DNA from: Fervidobacterium pennivorans DSM 9078
Lineage (GTDB): Bacteria; Thermotogota; Thermotogae; Thermotogales; Fervidobacteriaceae
Direction: 5' to 3'
DNA length: 64,000 nucleotides
NCBI RefSeq assembly: GCF_000235405.2
Contig: NC_017095.1
Location: 707,501-771,500, forward strand
The position numbers and the translations under genes are program-made. The notes beneath the pieces were generated by a model. The model was not told the origin of the DNA. It was given only the letters and a program-made list of their open reading frames with translations, and did not search any database. Positions 46,422 to 60,141 of this stretch are shown piece by piece; position 1 is the stretch's first letter, and each line of letters begins with the position of its first letter.

Positions 46422-47653
46422 ATTGCTTCGATCCCTTCTTGCAGAGCTGTATTTTCGTACCATATCTGAACTGAGATATGTTCCTGAGCTAAGATTTTTG
46501 CGTACTCGTAAGTTTTTCTGACTTCAAGTGGTAAGTCAAAATAGCTTTTAAACTTTCCTGTAACACTTTTTCTGTAGCCGTAGGGCATAAGCATAACTAT
46601 CACTTTTCCGGAGTGCGATTTAAGCCTTATCAACTCTTCAACTTCTTCGACAGTTAAGTACATTCCTATCAGTATAACCGTATCCGCTGGTGTTAGAGAA
46701 TCTTTTACACTTCCAAAAAAGTCTGAAGTAAGGTTTTGATTTTCTATCGTTCCTTGTGCAAGTGCTAAGGGTTCATAGTAAAGTGAAGGGTCTTTGAATC
46801 TGTAAGTGCTAACACCGTTTTTGTCTGAAATTGAAAGTTGGATAGGGATATGTTTGGCGCTTAAATAGTTCACAAGACCAGCTACTGCGCTGACAGCATC
46901 TTCTTCGTATTTTTTTCTTATACTTTCCCAAGCTTTTTTGGAATAAACCGCGCCGGAAAGATTAAGATCAAGGAGTACGAAAACCTTCGCACTTGAAGTG
47001 TATTCGTACTCCTTGACCATCAATTTATCAAATTTTGCAGATGCTTTCCAGTGGATTCTGTTGAGTGGTTCTGAATTGTATTCTCTAAGCTCTCGGATAT
47101 ACGAGATGTCTTCAAGTAACTTAAAATTACTTTTTTTATTGGGTGTCAGTTCAACAAAGCGTTCTTTTTCAAAGATAACCATTTCAGGTTTTGGCAAAAC
47201 CAAAATGTTTGAGTCTATCTTGTGAACAAGAAAAAACTCGAATAATCCACTTTTTGAAAAGAATTTCAGCACAAAAGGTTCGATATTTTTTAGTCCGCGC
47301 GTTCCGAAAGAACTGGTAACCTCGTACGTTAATTTGCTCTTAGGTTCTAAGGAAAGGAGTTGATCTGGTTTTTTTAAAGAGCTTGGGAAATTGATTTTAA
47401 CATTCAAAGGTTTTTCCGAATCGTTTTTGATCACAAACTTGACTGTGAAAGGTTCATTCGTAAAACACCTTGCATCAGCTTTCACACTTACCGAAACATT
47501 TTTGATTGATTTTTTCAGTAACGAATATTCATACCAAAAATACAAAACTACGGCATCAAGGAACCATACGTATTTATTGTAGACTATCAATGATAGAAAA
47601 ACTGCAAAGATAGTTAGTACAAATATTAGAGGATTTATTTTCTCTCTTATCAA
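46415..47653 (-). CDS. DUF58 domain-containing protein
   Basis: 412 residues. Two N-terminal hydrophobic segments, a beta-rich region (NEPFTVKFVIKNDSEKPLNVKINFP), then the DUF58 signature (YNSEPLNRIHWKASAKFDKLMVKEYEYTSSAKVFVLLDLN) leading into a von Willebrand A-like domain. Family members are membrane-associated and linked to MoxR-type ATPases. Co-transcribed with the DUF4129-like gene; a precise role is unknown. Confidence 0.85.
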   Translation of the reverse strand: MIREKINPLIFVLTIFAVFLSLIVYNKYVWFLDAVVLYFWYEYSLLKKSIKNVSVSVKADARCFTNEPFTVKFVIKNDSEKPLNVKINFPSSLKKPDQLLSLEPKSKLTYEVTSSFGTRGLKNIEPFVLKFFSKSGLFEFFLVHKIDSNILVLPKPEMVIFEKERFVELTPNKKSNFKLLEDISYIRELREYNSEPLNRIHWKASAKFDKLMVKEYEYTSSAKVFVLLDLNLSGAVYSKKAWESIRKKYEEDAVSAVAGLVNYLSAKHIPIQLSISDKNGVSTYRFKDPSLYYEPLALAQGTIENQNLTSDFFGSVKDSLTPADTVILIGMYLTVEEVEELIRLKSHSGKVIVMLMPYGYRKSVTGKFKSYFDLPLEVRKTYEYAKILAQEHISVQIWYENTALQEGIEAIW

Positions 47654-47679
47654 AGTCTTTCAGCTCCTGTTATTTTTCG

Positions 47680-49224
47680 TTATTCCCATTCGATAGTTGC
47701 TGGAGGTTTTGAAGTTATGTCGTACACGACTCTGTTTATACCCTTCACTTCGTTTATTATTCTCTTTGAAACGTGGTTTAAGAACTCATAAGGCAGTTTT
47801 GCCCAATCTGCCGTCATTCCATCTTCGCTTGTTACCGCTCTCAAAGCCAAAACGTTTTCGTACGTTCGATAATCCCCCATAACGCCAACACTTTTAACTG
47901 GAAGCAGTACAGCAAAAGCTTGCCATACTTTCTCGTAAAGATCCCATTTTTTCAATTCTTCGATGAATATGTAATCAGCTTCTTGGAGTGTTTTTACAGC
48001 TTCCTTTGTAACTTCTCCAATGATCCTTACGGCAAGTCCCGGACCGGGGAACGGATGTCGCTTCAGCATTTGCTCAGGAAGCCCAATAGTTCTTCCAAGT
48101 TGGCGCACCTCGTCTTTGAAAAGGTATCTGAGCGGTTCGATGATTTCAAAAGGTAAATTCTCAGGAAGACCACCGACGTTGTGGTGGGTTTTAATCTTTG
48201 CGGATGCTTTTCTTTCGGGAGCTTTACTTTCAATCACATCTGGATAGAGCGTACCTTGAGCTAAAAATTTTACTTCTTTAGCAAGTTTCCCGGCTTCGCT
48301 GTAAAAAACATCGATAAACGTATGCCCGATTCTTTTTCTTTTTTCTTCAGGATCTTCGACACCTTTTAGAACTTCAAAGAATCTCTCACTAGCATCGACG
48401 TAATGAACTTTTATTCCGAGTTTTGAGAAATTCTCAACGACTTCTTTACCTTCGTTTTTCCTCAGGAGACCTGTATCAACAAAGATTGGAATGAGGTTAT
48501 CTCCGATAGCTTTGTGAAGAAGAAGGGCTACAACTGAAGAATCGACGCCGCCAGAGAGTCCTAAGATCACCTTTTCGTTCCCTATTCTTTCTTTTAGTTC
48601 TTTAATCATCTCTTCTGCGAATTTTTCCATCTTCCAATTTGGTTTTAGACCGGCAACCTCGATCAGGAAATTAATCAGAAGTTCTTTCCCGTACTTTGTG
48701 TGTACAACTTCCGGATGGAACTGAACACCGTAAATCTTCTTTTCTTTATGCCTTATCACCGCATTTTCGGTGTATTCACTCTTTGCTATCGTTTCAAAAT
48801 CCTTCGGAAGATTTGTTACCCCATCAGAATGACTCATCCAAACGGTGAATTTTTTCGGAAGTCCCTTAAAGAAAGGATCGTCTTTAATAACTTCAAGCTC
48901 TGCAGGTCCAAATTCACGATGGTCTGATTTTTCAACGTTACCCCCGAGTTGGTAAGCCAAAGCTTGTAGTCCGTAACATATTCCGAGAATAGGAAGGTTG
49001 CTTTCAAGGACGTAGTTCGGTATCTTTGGAGCATCTACATCGTAGACACTGTTAGGACCGCCTGAAAGTATGTAAGCTAAAGGATTGAGTTTTTGGACTT
49101 GCTCGTAGCTTGCATCATAATCTACAAGTTCACTGTAAAAACCGATTTCTCGAACCCTTCTTACGATGAGTTGGGTATATTGTGAACCGAAATCTATTAC
49201 AACAACTGTATTTCGTTCTTCCAT
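47680..49224 (-). CDS. guaA: GMP synthase (glutamine-hydrolysing)
   Basis: 514 residues. The class I amidotransferase domain has [16 protein letters not shown] with the catalytic Cys and [11 protein letters not shown] with His/Glu. The ATP pyrophosphatase domain has [16 protein letters not shown]. The C-terminal dimerisation region ends [16 protein letters not shown], as in the family. It converts XMP to GMP. Lies 28 bp after the hydrolase gene on the same strand. Confidence 0.96.
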   Translation of the reverse strand: MEERNTVVVIDFGSQYTQLIVRRVREIGFYSELVDYDASYEQVQKLNPLAYILSGGPNSVYDVDAPKIPNYVLESNLPILGICYGLQALAYQLGGNVEKSDHREFGPAELEVIKDDPFFKGLPKKFTVWMSHSDGVTNLPKDFETIAKSEYTENAVIRHKEKKIYGVQFHPEVVHTKYGKELLINFLIEVAGLKPNWKMEKFAEEMIKELKERIGNEKVILGLSGGVDSSVVALLLHKAIGDNLIPIFVDTGLLRKNEGKEVVENFSKLGIKVHYVDASERFFEVLKGVEDPEEKRKRIGHTFIDVFYSEAGKLAKEVKFLAQGTLYPDVIESKAPERKASAKIKTHHNVGGLPENLPFEIIEPLRYLFKDEVRQLGRTIGLPEQMLKRHPFPGPGLAVRIIGEVTKEAVKTLQEADYIFIEELKKWDLYEKVWQAFAVLLPVKSVGVMGDYRTYENVLALRAVTSEDGMTADWAKLPYEFLNHVSKRIINEVKGINRVVYDITSKPPATIEWE

Positions 49225-49251
49225 ATCACTTCGCTCCTACCAGTTTTTAAA

Positions 49252-49932
49252 TTAAAGTTCTATTGATTCGCCCGGTTTCATTATTAGACATTCAACACCG
49301 AGCTCTTCGATCTTTTTCCTGAACAATTCAGCGTCCGCTTTGATTATATCCCACGTATTGTAGTGCATCGGAACAACTTTTTTAGGCTTGAACATTCTAA
49401 CCGCTTCAAAACCATTTTCAATGTCCATAACGAAATTGCCACCGATAGGTATAAACGCAAGATCGATGTGCTTATCGCTCAAAAGTTCCATTTCCATAGT
49501 GAGTCCAGTGTCCCCGGCGTGGTAAATTCTTTTTCCCTTGTGTTCCAAAACAAAACCACATGGATTACCACCGTAAATAATTTGTTCTCCTTCAATAATG
49601 CTTGAGCCGTGTAGAGCGGGGAAGAGTTTTAGTTTTCCAAACGGAAAAACAAAACTTCCGCCAATGTGCATGGGATGTACTTTTATCCCTTTCTTTGCCA
49701 AAAAGTTTGAAAGTTCGTAGTTTGTGATAACTGTTGAACCGTCTTTTTTTGCTATCTTTTCTGTGTCTCCCAGATGGTCTCCGTGACCGTGGCTGACTAA
49801 TATGTAGTCAATCTTCGGCAGGACGAAGTTTTTCGGAAACTGCGGGTTACCTTCGAGGAACGGATCGATGATTATGTTGTGTTCACCTGTTTCAATCAAA
49901 ACAGCCGCATGTCCTAAAAATGTTATCTTCAT
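49252..49932 (-). CDS. UPF0173-type metal-dependent hydrolase (beta-lactamase fold)
   Basis: 226 residues from ATG 49932. The metal site HGHGDHLGD, the [10 protein letters not shown] start and [13 protein letters not shown] with [11 protein letters not shown] are those of the UPF0173 hydrolases. The substrate is not known. GGGGGG precedes the start, and IS copy C begins 24 bp upstream, so the native promoter is lost. Confidence 0.88.
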   Translation of the reverse strand: MKITFLGHAAVLIETGEHNIIIDPFLEGNPQFPKNFVLPKIDYILVSHGHGDHLGDTEKIAKKDGSTVITNYELSNFLAKKGIKVHPMHIGGSFVFPFGKLKLFPALHGSSIIEGEQIIYGGNPCGFVLEHKGKRIYHAGDTGLTMEMELLSDKHIDLAFIPIGGNFVMDIENGFEAVRMFKPKKVVPMHYNTWDIIKADAELFRKKIEELGVECLIMKPGESIEL

Positions 49933-49956
49933 AGTTTTCAACCCCCCACTTCTAAA

Positions 49957-51015
49957 GATAATGTTAACTAAAAGTATTGAAACTTTCCAAAAACTGCATT
50001 ATCCTTATAAAGAGGGGACACCCCCCAACCAACTCTCGACAAAGGAGGTATCCCGATATGAACAACTCAACGCTCTCTTGTCCAAAATGCGGTTCCACCA
50101 GCTTATACAAAAACGGTCATGACAAATACGGTAACCAACAATTCCTTTGCAAACTCTGCCATCATTCTTTCAAACTCTCCCATTCTCAAAAACGCAAAAA
50201 CTTCCCTTTCCCTTATCCCAAATGCACTTCTTGTGGTAAATCTATGCAAATTTACAAAGTCCGTCGCTCTTTCGTTGTCTTCCGTTGTAGAGCTTGTCGT
50301 ACCAAAGATAGAGTACCTTTTAACCTCCCCGAACCAGTCACCCTTATTCCTGAGAAATTTAAATATTTCCGCTTCCCTATCTTTTTCGTCTTAAAGGCTT
50401 TTGTTTTGTATATGAAACACAATATGTCTTATCGCTCTCTTGCTCATTCTCTTAATATCAAAGTATCTCATGTCACCATATACAAATGGGTTATTAAATT
50501 GTGTACTTTATTCTCTGTACTTTTTCCAACATTTACCATCGAAAATGTTTTCTCAGTTCATGCTGATGAAACTGTTCTTGTGTTCAAAGAACAAAAGTAC
50601 TATGTTTGGCTATTAGTTGATCACGAAACTAACTTAATTCTTTGTTGGCATGTCTCAAAGTATCGTGATATGGGACAAGTCAAAGTATTGCTCGAGAAGT
50701 TCTTTGGTAATTCAAAACCTAGAAACATTGAACTTATTACTGATGGACTTGGTGCATATGAAAGTGCAGTAAAGCTGTTGTTCAGAAATATCAATCACGT
50801 AGTGGTACCGCTCGGTAAAAACAATCAATGTGAATCTAAGTTTTCATTGTTGAAAGACTTTTTCCGACTCAAGCGAGGGCTGAAGAATACGAAGAACTTA
50901 GCGAAATATATTCAAGGATTTTGTGTAGTGAAGAATCTTTGGAAAACGCACAATGGCAATATCAATCGCATTCTTTCACAATTACACTCTTTCATCACTA
51001 CAAGTTAACACTATC
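49957..51015 (+). mobile_element. IS element copy C, at the edge of the inverted repeat
   Basis: 1,059 bp, opposite orientation to copies A and B. The left flank is the hydrolase leader (CTTCTAAA) and the right flank is the last base of the 3.77-kb repeat (TTCGAATT); no target duplication. Copies B and C face each other around block IV and could invert it. Confidence 0.92.
50058..51008 (+). CDS. IS transposase, copy C
   Basis: 316 residues from ATG 50058 (AAAGGAGG upstream), the same zinc-ribbon DDE protein as copies A and B. A short GGGG-ACA-CCCC hairpin lies upstream of the ribosome site in all copies and might limit translation of read-through transcripts. Confidence 0.88.
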   Translation: MNNSTLSCPKCGSTSLYKNGHDKYGNQQFLCKLCHHSFKLSHSQKRKNFPFPYPKCTSCGKSMQIYKVRRSFVVFRCRACRTKDRVPFNLPEPVTLIPEKFKYFRFPIFFVLKAFVLYMKHNMSYRSLAHSLNIKVSHVTIYKWVIKLCTLFSVLFPTFTIENVFSVHADETVLVFKEQKYYVWLLVDHETNLILCWHVSKYRDMGQVKVLLEKFFGNSKPRNIELITDGLGAYESAVKLLFRNINHVVVPLGKNNQCESKFSLLKDFFRLKRGLKNTKNLAKYIQGFCVVKNLWKTHNGNINRILSQLHSFITTS

Positions 51016-51107
51016 TTCGAATTTCAGTTATTTATTCTGAAATTCAAGTCTTCTAATTCGATCCAATAAAATATTAGACCCGGGTCTAGTAACATTAAAC
51101 CATTAGG

Positions 51108-51206
51108 TTATTTTTTACTAATCTCAATGCTCGCACATCTTTGACTTCTATTTATACAACCACCAAGTGGAACATTACCATTGATTAATCTTTTCAAAAT
51201 ATTCAT
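51108..51206 (-). CDS. 32-residue Cys peptide, orphan copy 2
   Basis: Identical to the gene at 6708-6806, including AAGGAGGT, the 12-T promoter (51272-51296), the 14-bp palindrome (51251-51264) and the two downstream hairpins (51019-51088). IS copy C replaces the radical SAM and exporter genes, so this copy would need modification and export in trans. Confidence 0.7.
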   Translation of the reverse strand: MNILKRLINGNVPLGGCINRSQRCASIEISKK

Positions 51207-51250
51207 CTGTTATACCTCCTTGTAAGAATCAATAATTTTTAACACGATTT

Positions 51251-51296
51251 ACTCTGCGCAGAGTTATTTTAATTATATCAAAAAAAAAAAAGTCAA
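51251..51296 (-). promoter_or_regulatory. Promoter and palindrome of orphan peptide gene
   Basis: Exact inverted copy of 6618-6663: TTGACT, 12-T tract of the same length, TATAAT and ACTCTGCGCAGAGT. Confidence 0.65.
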
Positions 51297-51345
51297 TACT
51301 GTAACACCATATTCGTTGAATAGAAATAAAATCACCTATAAGATA

Positions 51346-51386
51346 TAAAAAATCCCCCGACGAAGTTAAATGTGTTTCCGGGGGAT
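51346..51386 (-). terminator. Terminator after orf90, copy 2
   Basis: Inverted copy of the terminator at 6528-6568. Confidence 0.88.
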
Positions 51387-51399
51387 GTTCATTTCTCAA

Positions 51400-51672
51400 T
51401 TACTTTTGCCTTTGAAATTTTTCCGCACTGATGGTGACGATGTATTTGTTGCCATCAACTTCAACTTGGTAATTTATCGAAAAAGTATCAGGTAGGTTTT
51501 TCAAAACCGTGTCATCGATCGTTTCCCAAAAGATATTTTCCGCTTTTAATTGGGCTTTCTCTTGCCTTAGTGCTTCTTCAAGCATGTTTCTTTGCATGGG
51601 GATAGTTGATAAGACTATTGCAACGAGTATTAGAAGAACAATTATCGCAGATAGTATTTCGATGTAAATCAC
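51400..51672 (-). CDS. Small membrane-anchored hypothetical protein (orf90), copy 2
   Basis: Identical to the product at 6242-6514: one N-terminal membrane helix (IYIEILSAIIVLLILVAIV) and a soluble tail. It ends the rho-nfnAB-orf90 run before a terminator. Unknown function. Confidence 0.7.
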   Translation of the reverse strand: MIYIEILSAIIVLLILVAIVLSTIPMQRNMLEEALRQEKAQLKAENIFWETIDDTVLKNLPDTFSINYQVEVDGNKYIVTISAEKFQRQK

Positions 51673-51685
51673 ATCATCTTCACCT

Positions 51686-53943
<2,258 letters not shown>

Positions 53944-53989
53944 TGATAATTCCTCCTATACTTAGGTGAGCAAAGAAAAAAATGTATTG

Positions 53990-55240
53990 TTATACTGTTT
54001 TCTGGGCGTCTATTAAAGCTAAGAACTCTTCGTTCGATTTCGTTTCTTTCAATTTTGAAAGTATGAGTTTGAGACCTTCTTCTTCAGACATAGAGCTCAA
54101 CATACGCCTAAGGATCCACACTTTCTTCAATTCGTTTTGCCCAATCAATAATTCTTCTTTTCTTGTACCCGAAAGTGCAAGATTGATGGCTGGGAAAATC
54201 CTTTTGTTAGCAAGCTGTCTTGAAAGCACAAGTTCCATATTACCTGTACCTTTGAATTCTTCAAATATCACTTCATCCATCTTCGATCCAGTCTCTATGA
54301 GTGCGGTTGCGATGATGGTTAAACTTCCACCTTCTCTTGTGTTTCTTGCAGCACCGAAGAAATGTTTGGGTTTGTAAAGTGCAGCCGGATCAACACCACC
54401 AGTCAACAGTTTACCACTTGGTGGAACGGTTATGTTATAAACCCTTCCAAGTCGTGTAAGACTATCAAGGAGCACAACAACGTGATTTCCATATTCAACA
54501 AGTCTTTTGCACATTTCAAGCGTAAGTTCAGCAATTTTTATCTGCTTATCGGAAGGCATATCAAACGGGGCTGCTATAACCTTTGCATCTACCGATTCTT
54601 TGATATCTGTAACTTCTTCAGGTCGTTCATCGATGAGTAATACGATTCTAATTGTATCAGGATGGTTAGTTGCAATTCCGTTGGCAATTTCTTTGAGTAT
54701 CGTGGTCTTACCGGTCTTCGGTGGAGCGACGATCATTCCCCTTTGTCCTTTACCTATCGGTGTGAACAAGTCAATCAACCTTGTTGAGTAAGTATCTTTA
54801 TGTGTCTCAAGGATATATCTTTCCTTCGGATAATCCGGTGTTAAGTTTTCAAAATTGACTCTTTCGTCTGCAAATTCGGGTGGTTTGTAATTTATCGCTT
54901 CGATTTTTATCATTGCATTGAATCGTTCGCCCTCTTTTGGTGGACGGATAACACCTGAGACGATATCACCAGTGTTCAGATTAAACTTCCTTATTTGAGA
55001 CTGGGATACGTATATATCCTTTGGACCAGATAGCATAGTCTCAAGACTTCTAAGAAATCCATATCCATCAGGAGCAATTTCAAGCACACCTTCGCCGAAA
55101 AAGTAACCTTCCGATTTTGCCTTAGCTTCCAAGATTTCAAATATTAAATCTTGCTTTCTCATACTTGTGTAACGAGGAATATCGTATTTTCTTGCCAATT
55201 CATAGAGTTCTTTCATTGTCATTTCTTCAAGTTGTTTCAT
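53990..55240 (-). CDS. rho: Transcription termination factor Rho (intact)
   Basis: 416 residues from ATG 55240, which has AGAAGG at good spacing. N-terminal domain (MKELYELARKYDIPRYTSMRKQDLIFEIL), cold-shock-like RNA-binding domain (GVLEIAPDGYGFLRS), Walker [10 protein letters not shown], catalytic LLIDERPEEV, Walker [14 protein letters not shown] and the R-loop. A hexameric RNA helicase ending transcription. It is the only complete rho in the window and follows upp by 55 bp. Confidence 0.96.
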   Translation of the reverse strand: MKQLEEMTMKELYELARKYDIPRYTSMRKQDLIFEILEAKAKSEGYFFGEGVLEIAPDGYGFLRSLETMLSGPKDIYVSQSQIRKFNLNTGDIVSGVIRPPKEGERFNAMIKIEAINYKPPEFADERVNFENLTPDYPKERYILETHKDTYSTRLIDLFTPIGKGQRGMIVAPPKTGKTTILKEIANGIATNHPDTIRIVLLIDERPEEVTDIKESVDAKVIAAPFDMPSDKQIKIAELTLEMCKRLVEYGNHVVVLLDSLTRLGRVYNITVPPSGKLLTGGVDPAALYKPKHFFGAARNTREGGSLTIIATALIETGSKMDEVIFEEFKGTGNMELVLSRQLANKRIFPAINLALSGTRKEELLIGQNELKKVWILRRMLSSMSEEEGLKLILSKLKETKSNEEFLALIDAQKTV

Positions 55241-55295
55241 GCTTATACCTTCTGTCAAGTCAAATGCACCTCCAGTAGCTTACAAGCTACAATCG

Positions 55296-56970
<1,675 letters not shown>

Positions 56971-56971
<1 letters not shown>

Positions 56972-57483
56972 CAAATTCCTGTCCATCCTATCTTCTTAGA
57001 CACCTCCTCAGGATTACGAGCAAATGCTACGACACTTTCCTTTGATATTTCACCAGCAAAATAAGCTTTCAACAATGCATCATCAAATAATATATTTCCT
57101 TGCTTCTGGGCAGTTTGCATTATACTTTCTATCTGATGTATCTTACCTTCCCTGATAAGGTTCCTAACAGCTGTATTAGCGACCAAAACTTCTACTATAG
57201 GGACTAAACCACCGTTCTTTTTTGGAACGAGTCTTTGATATACAACACCAACGAGCGTATTTGCAAGTTGGAGAGATATCTGTTTTTGTTGATGAGCTGG
57301 GAAGACATCCACGATACGCTCAGGTGCTGTAGCAGCCGAATTAGTGTGAAGCGTTCCAAAAACTAAGTGCCCTGTTTCCGCGGCAGTTAGAGCCATCGAG
57401 ATAGTCTCCAAGTCTCTCATTTCACCAACGAGTATGATATCCGGATCTTGCCTTAATGCGTATTTCAATGCATCGGCAAATTC
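56971..57483 (-). pseudogene. pilT: PilT-like twitching motility ATPase, 5' part lost at IS21
   Basis: About 170 C-terminal residues remain: EFADALKYALRQDPDIILVGEMRDLETI (Asp and Walker B boxes), ALTAAETGHLVFGTLHTNSA (His box), then the C-terminal domain. The Walker A loop and N-terminal PAS-like domain are missing. The open frame extends to 57534 only through IS DNA. It cannot power pilus retraction. prfA translation may have relied on coupling to it. Confidence 0.92.
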
Positions 57484-57583
57484 TGTTAATGATAAAATAA
57501 AAATGTACTGAAAGTGGAATATAAGGATGTACAAAATTGTACATTGATATGATATCCTTTCTCATAGTGAGGAGGGATATCAA

Positions 57584-58786
57584 ATGCAGAACTTAACAGC
57601 ACATTTAAACATGATAAGGGCGATGAAAATGAAACCTAACTTTTCAGAACTTGCAAGAATATATGGGATAGACAGAAGAACAGTAAAAAAGTATTATGAG
57701 GGTTATGAAGGAAAACCTAAGAATAGAAATAAACCAAGTAAATTGGACAAATACTATGATGAGATAAAATCAAAGCTTGCTATCAAAGGAGTTACAGTCA
57801 AGGGTGTTTATGAGTATTTAAAATCAAAAGATGAGACAATAGGAACATACTCAAATTTCAATAAGTATGTTAAGAAAAAAGGATTAAAGCCAGAGAAGAA
57901 AGTAAAAGGTCACCCAAGATTTGAGACAGATCCAGGTGAGCAAGCGCAAGTTGATTGGAAAGAGAATATAAAGCTTGTCTCAAGAAATGGAGAGGAGTTT
58001 GTTATTAATGTTCTTGATTTTAAATTAGGTTATTCAAGATATTGCTGCTTTGAGATAAACAGGACAAAAACTCAAGAAGAATTAATAGAAAGTCTAATAA
58101 GAATATTCAAAGATATAGGCGGAGTACCTAAAGAGATTTTATTTGACAATGCAGCAGCAGTTGTTGATATAACAGGTGAGAAAATTAAAGTAAATTCAAG
58201 ATTTAAAAGTTTTGCAAAAGACTTTGGGTTTGAAGTGAAACTGTGCAAACCAAGACATTCGTACACAAAAGGAAAAGTTGAAGCAGCAAACAAGTTTATA
58301 GATTGGATACTGCCATATCAGGGTGAATTTGAAACAGAAGAGGACTTAGCAAGGATAATAAAAGAGATAAACGCAAAGGTCAATATGCAGCCAAATCAAA
58401 CAACTCAAGTCCCACCTGCTCTTCTGTTTCAAAAAGAAAAAGAGTATTTACAACCCTTGCCAGACAAAAGGTTAATAGAGAGTTACCTAAATTCCTACAA
58501 GTCAGTTAAAGTCCAAAAGGACTCTCTGATTTACTACAAGGGAAGTAAATACTCTGTTCCACCCGAATACATAGGAAAGACAGTCCAAGTAAAGGAGGTG
58601 GAAAACAAAATTTATATTTATTATAACACAAACCTGTTAAGGATACATGTTATTGATGAAAAAAGTATCAATTATCACGATGAAGATTACAAACAGCTAA
58701 TGCTAATGAGAGTTGGTCAAAAAGAAGAGCTTAACAAGATATGTGAGGAGAACCTAAAGAAATTTGATAATCTGTTGAAAAACTAA
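57584..58786 (+). CDS. istA: IstA transposase, IS21 family (copy 2)
   Basis: 400 residues, one residue different from copy 1 (Asp in FIDWILP). HTH domain and DDE core (DWKEN, LFDNAAAVV, KGKVEAANK) are intact. Confidence 0.93.
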   Translation: MQNLTAHLNMIRAMKMKPNFSELARIYGIDRRTVKKYYEGYEGKPKNRNKPSKLDKYYDEIKSKLAIKGVTVKGVYEYLKSKDETIGTYSNFNKYVKKKGLKPEKKVKGHPRFETDPGEQAQVDWKENIKLVSRNGEEFVINVLDFKLGYSRYCCFEINRTKTQEELIESLIRIFKDIGGVPKEILFDNAAAVVDITGEKIKVNSRFKSFAKDFGFEVKLCKPRHSYTKGKVEAANKFIDWILPYQGEFETEEDLARIIKEINAKVNMQPNQTTQVPPALLFQKEKEYLQPLPDKRLIESYLNSYKSVKVQKDSLIYYKGSKYSVPPEYIGKTVQVKEVENKIYIYYNTNLLRIHVIDEKSINYHDEDYKQLMLMRVGQKEELNKICEENLKKFDNLLKN

Positions 58787-58806
58787 AGAAAGGAGAAAAT
58801 CTAAAA

Positions 58807-59571
58807 ATGAGCAACTATGTGAAACTACTTAACAACTTAGAAGAGTTAGGTCTTCACAACATAAAGAATAATCTTGACAAATACTTAGATTTAGTGGCAA
58901 GCGGAGAAAAGAGTATGACAGATGCATTGTATGAACTTAGCAACTTAGAGATAAAAGCCAAAGAAGAAAGGGCTATATTAGGATGTGTGAGGGTAGCAAA
59001 TTTCCCATTTATAAAAGGCATAGAAGATTTTGATTTTTCATTTCAGCCAAGTATAAACAAGCAACAGATAATGGACTTAATGAGTTTAAGATTTTTAGAG
59101 GGTAATGAAAATATACTATTTGTCGGAACACCAGGAGTAGGGAAAACGCATCTAGCCACAGCAATAGGTATAGAGTGTGCAAAACGAAGGTATTCAACAT
59201 ATTTTATACATTTTCAAGAGTTAATAGCTCAGCTAAAGAAAGCATTATTGGAGAACAGATTAGAGTACAGACTTAAGCATTTTTCGAAATACAAAGTTTT
59301 AATAATAGATGAGATAGGTTATTTGCCTATAGACAATGATGGAGCAAATTTATTTTTCCAGCTGATATCAAGCAGATATGAGAAGAGCAGCACAATAATA
59401 ACAACTAATGTTGTATTTTCAGAGTGGGGAGAGATATTTGGTGGAGCGACGATAGCAAATGCAATTTTGGATAGGCTACTCCATCATTCTTACGTGATTT
59501 TCATAAAAGGTCCTTCATACAGATTGCAGTCAAAAACAGTATATTTTAGCAACACAAACCAGCAAAACTAA
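58807..59571 (+). CDS. istB: IstB transposition helper ATPase (copy 2)
   Basis: 254 residues, identical protein to copy 1 (GTPGVGKTH, VLIIDEIGYLP). The nucleotide sequence carries about 17 silent differences, concentrated in this gene. Confidence 0.93.
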   Translation: MSNYVKLLNNLEELGLHNIKNNLDKYLDLVASGEKSMTDALYELSNLEIKAKEERAILGCVRVANFPFIKGIEDFDFSFQPSINKQQIMDLMSLRFLEGNENILFVGTPGVGKTHLATAIGIECAKRRYSTYFIHFQELIAQLKKALLENRLEYRLKHFSKYKVLIIDEIGYLPIDNDGANLFFQLISSRYEKSSTIITTNVVFSEWGEIFGGATIANAILDRLLHHSYVIFIKGPSYRLQSKTVYFSNTNQQN

Positions 59572-59631
59572 GTTTATTTTTTGTACATTTTTATTTTCGA
59601 TTTTTTGTTCATTTTGATATTGACATTTACA

Positions 59632-59966
59632 GCACTCAATATGTCAAGAAAGCCTTTAATCTTGTGCAAGCAGGAAGATACTGGGCGAAAGATATAGAGA
59701 TAGACATTCTTGGAAAAGATAATAACGGGAGGATATATGCTGGAGAAGTTAAATGGAGAAACAAAAAGGTTGGGTTGAAGGAATACATCGGCCTAAAGAC
59801 AAAAGCCGACAAGCTACGAATACCCGTAGACTATTTCATACTCATTTCCAAGAGTGGATTTGAAGAAGACCTCTTCAAACTAAACGAGAATCTCTATCTA
59901 ATAGAATTCACAAAAGAAAATGGATGGGTTGTTAGATTTTCTCCTGATTCATCGGCAGAACGATAG
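59632..59966 (+). pseudogene. DUF234-type ATPase, C-terminal remnant
   Basis: The frame is open from the IS edge (STQYVKKAFNLVQAGRYW) through KDIEIDILGKDNNGRIYAGEVKWRNKKVG, the nuclease-like DUF234 region of archaeal-type ATPases. The N-terminal AAA domain is missing. Such ATPases are common in thermophiles and frequently lie near one another, as with the DUF4143 gene downstream. Confidence 0.75.
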
Positions 59967-60031
59967 CAGAAACTCGGTACTATCAAACAAGCGCAAAAAC
60001 ATATAGACTTTTGTGATTTTCGTACTAATGT

Positions 60032-60102
60032 GGAAATCCACTTCCATTTTAGTCCGAGAATTTAGGAAGTCGACTTCCAGAATTCTCGGATTATGGTATA
60101 AT
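60032..60102 (+). promoter_or_regulatory. Paired palindromic sites and promoter before the DUF4143 ATPase gene
   Basis: GGAAATCCACTTCC (60032-60045) and GGAAGTCGACTTCC (60065-60078) are related 14-bp sites with centres 33 bp apart. The second lies in a 38-bp near-perfect palindrome (60053-60090; outer arms TCCGAGAATT and AATTCTCGGA). The -10 TATAAT is at 60097-60102, so the palindrome covers the -35 position. Confidence 0.65.
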
Positions 60103-60141
60103 TGTACCTGAGCTGTCGAATCCTCAAGGGAGATGAGAGCG

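Larger units (their letters stand above)
57484..59631 (+). mobile_element. IS21-like insertion sequence, copy 2
   Basis: 2,148 bp with the same ends as copy 1. The flanks are pilT and a DUF234-type ATPase gene, both broken; no target duplication is present. Copies 1 and 2 are direct repeats, so recombination between them could delete or duplicate the 44 kb between. Confidence 0.92.

Noticed and set aside
49977-50057. 27-residue N-terminal extension of the IS transposase (and equivalents in copies A and B)
   Set aside because: The strong AAAGGAGG lies just before the internal ATG, and the extension lacks a ribosome site.
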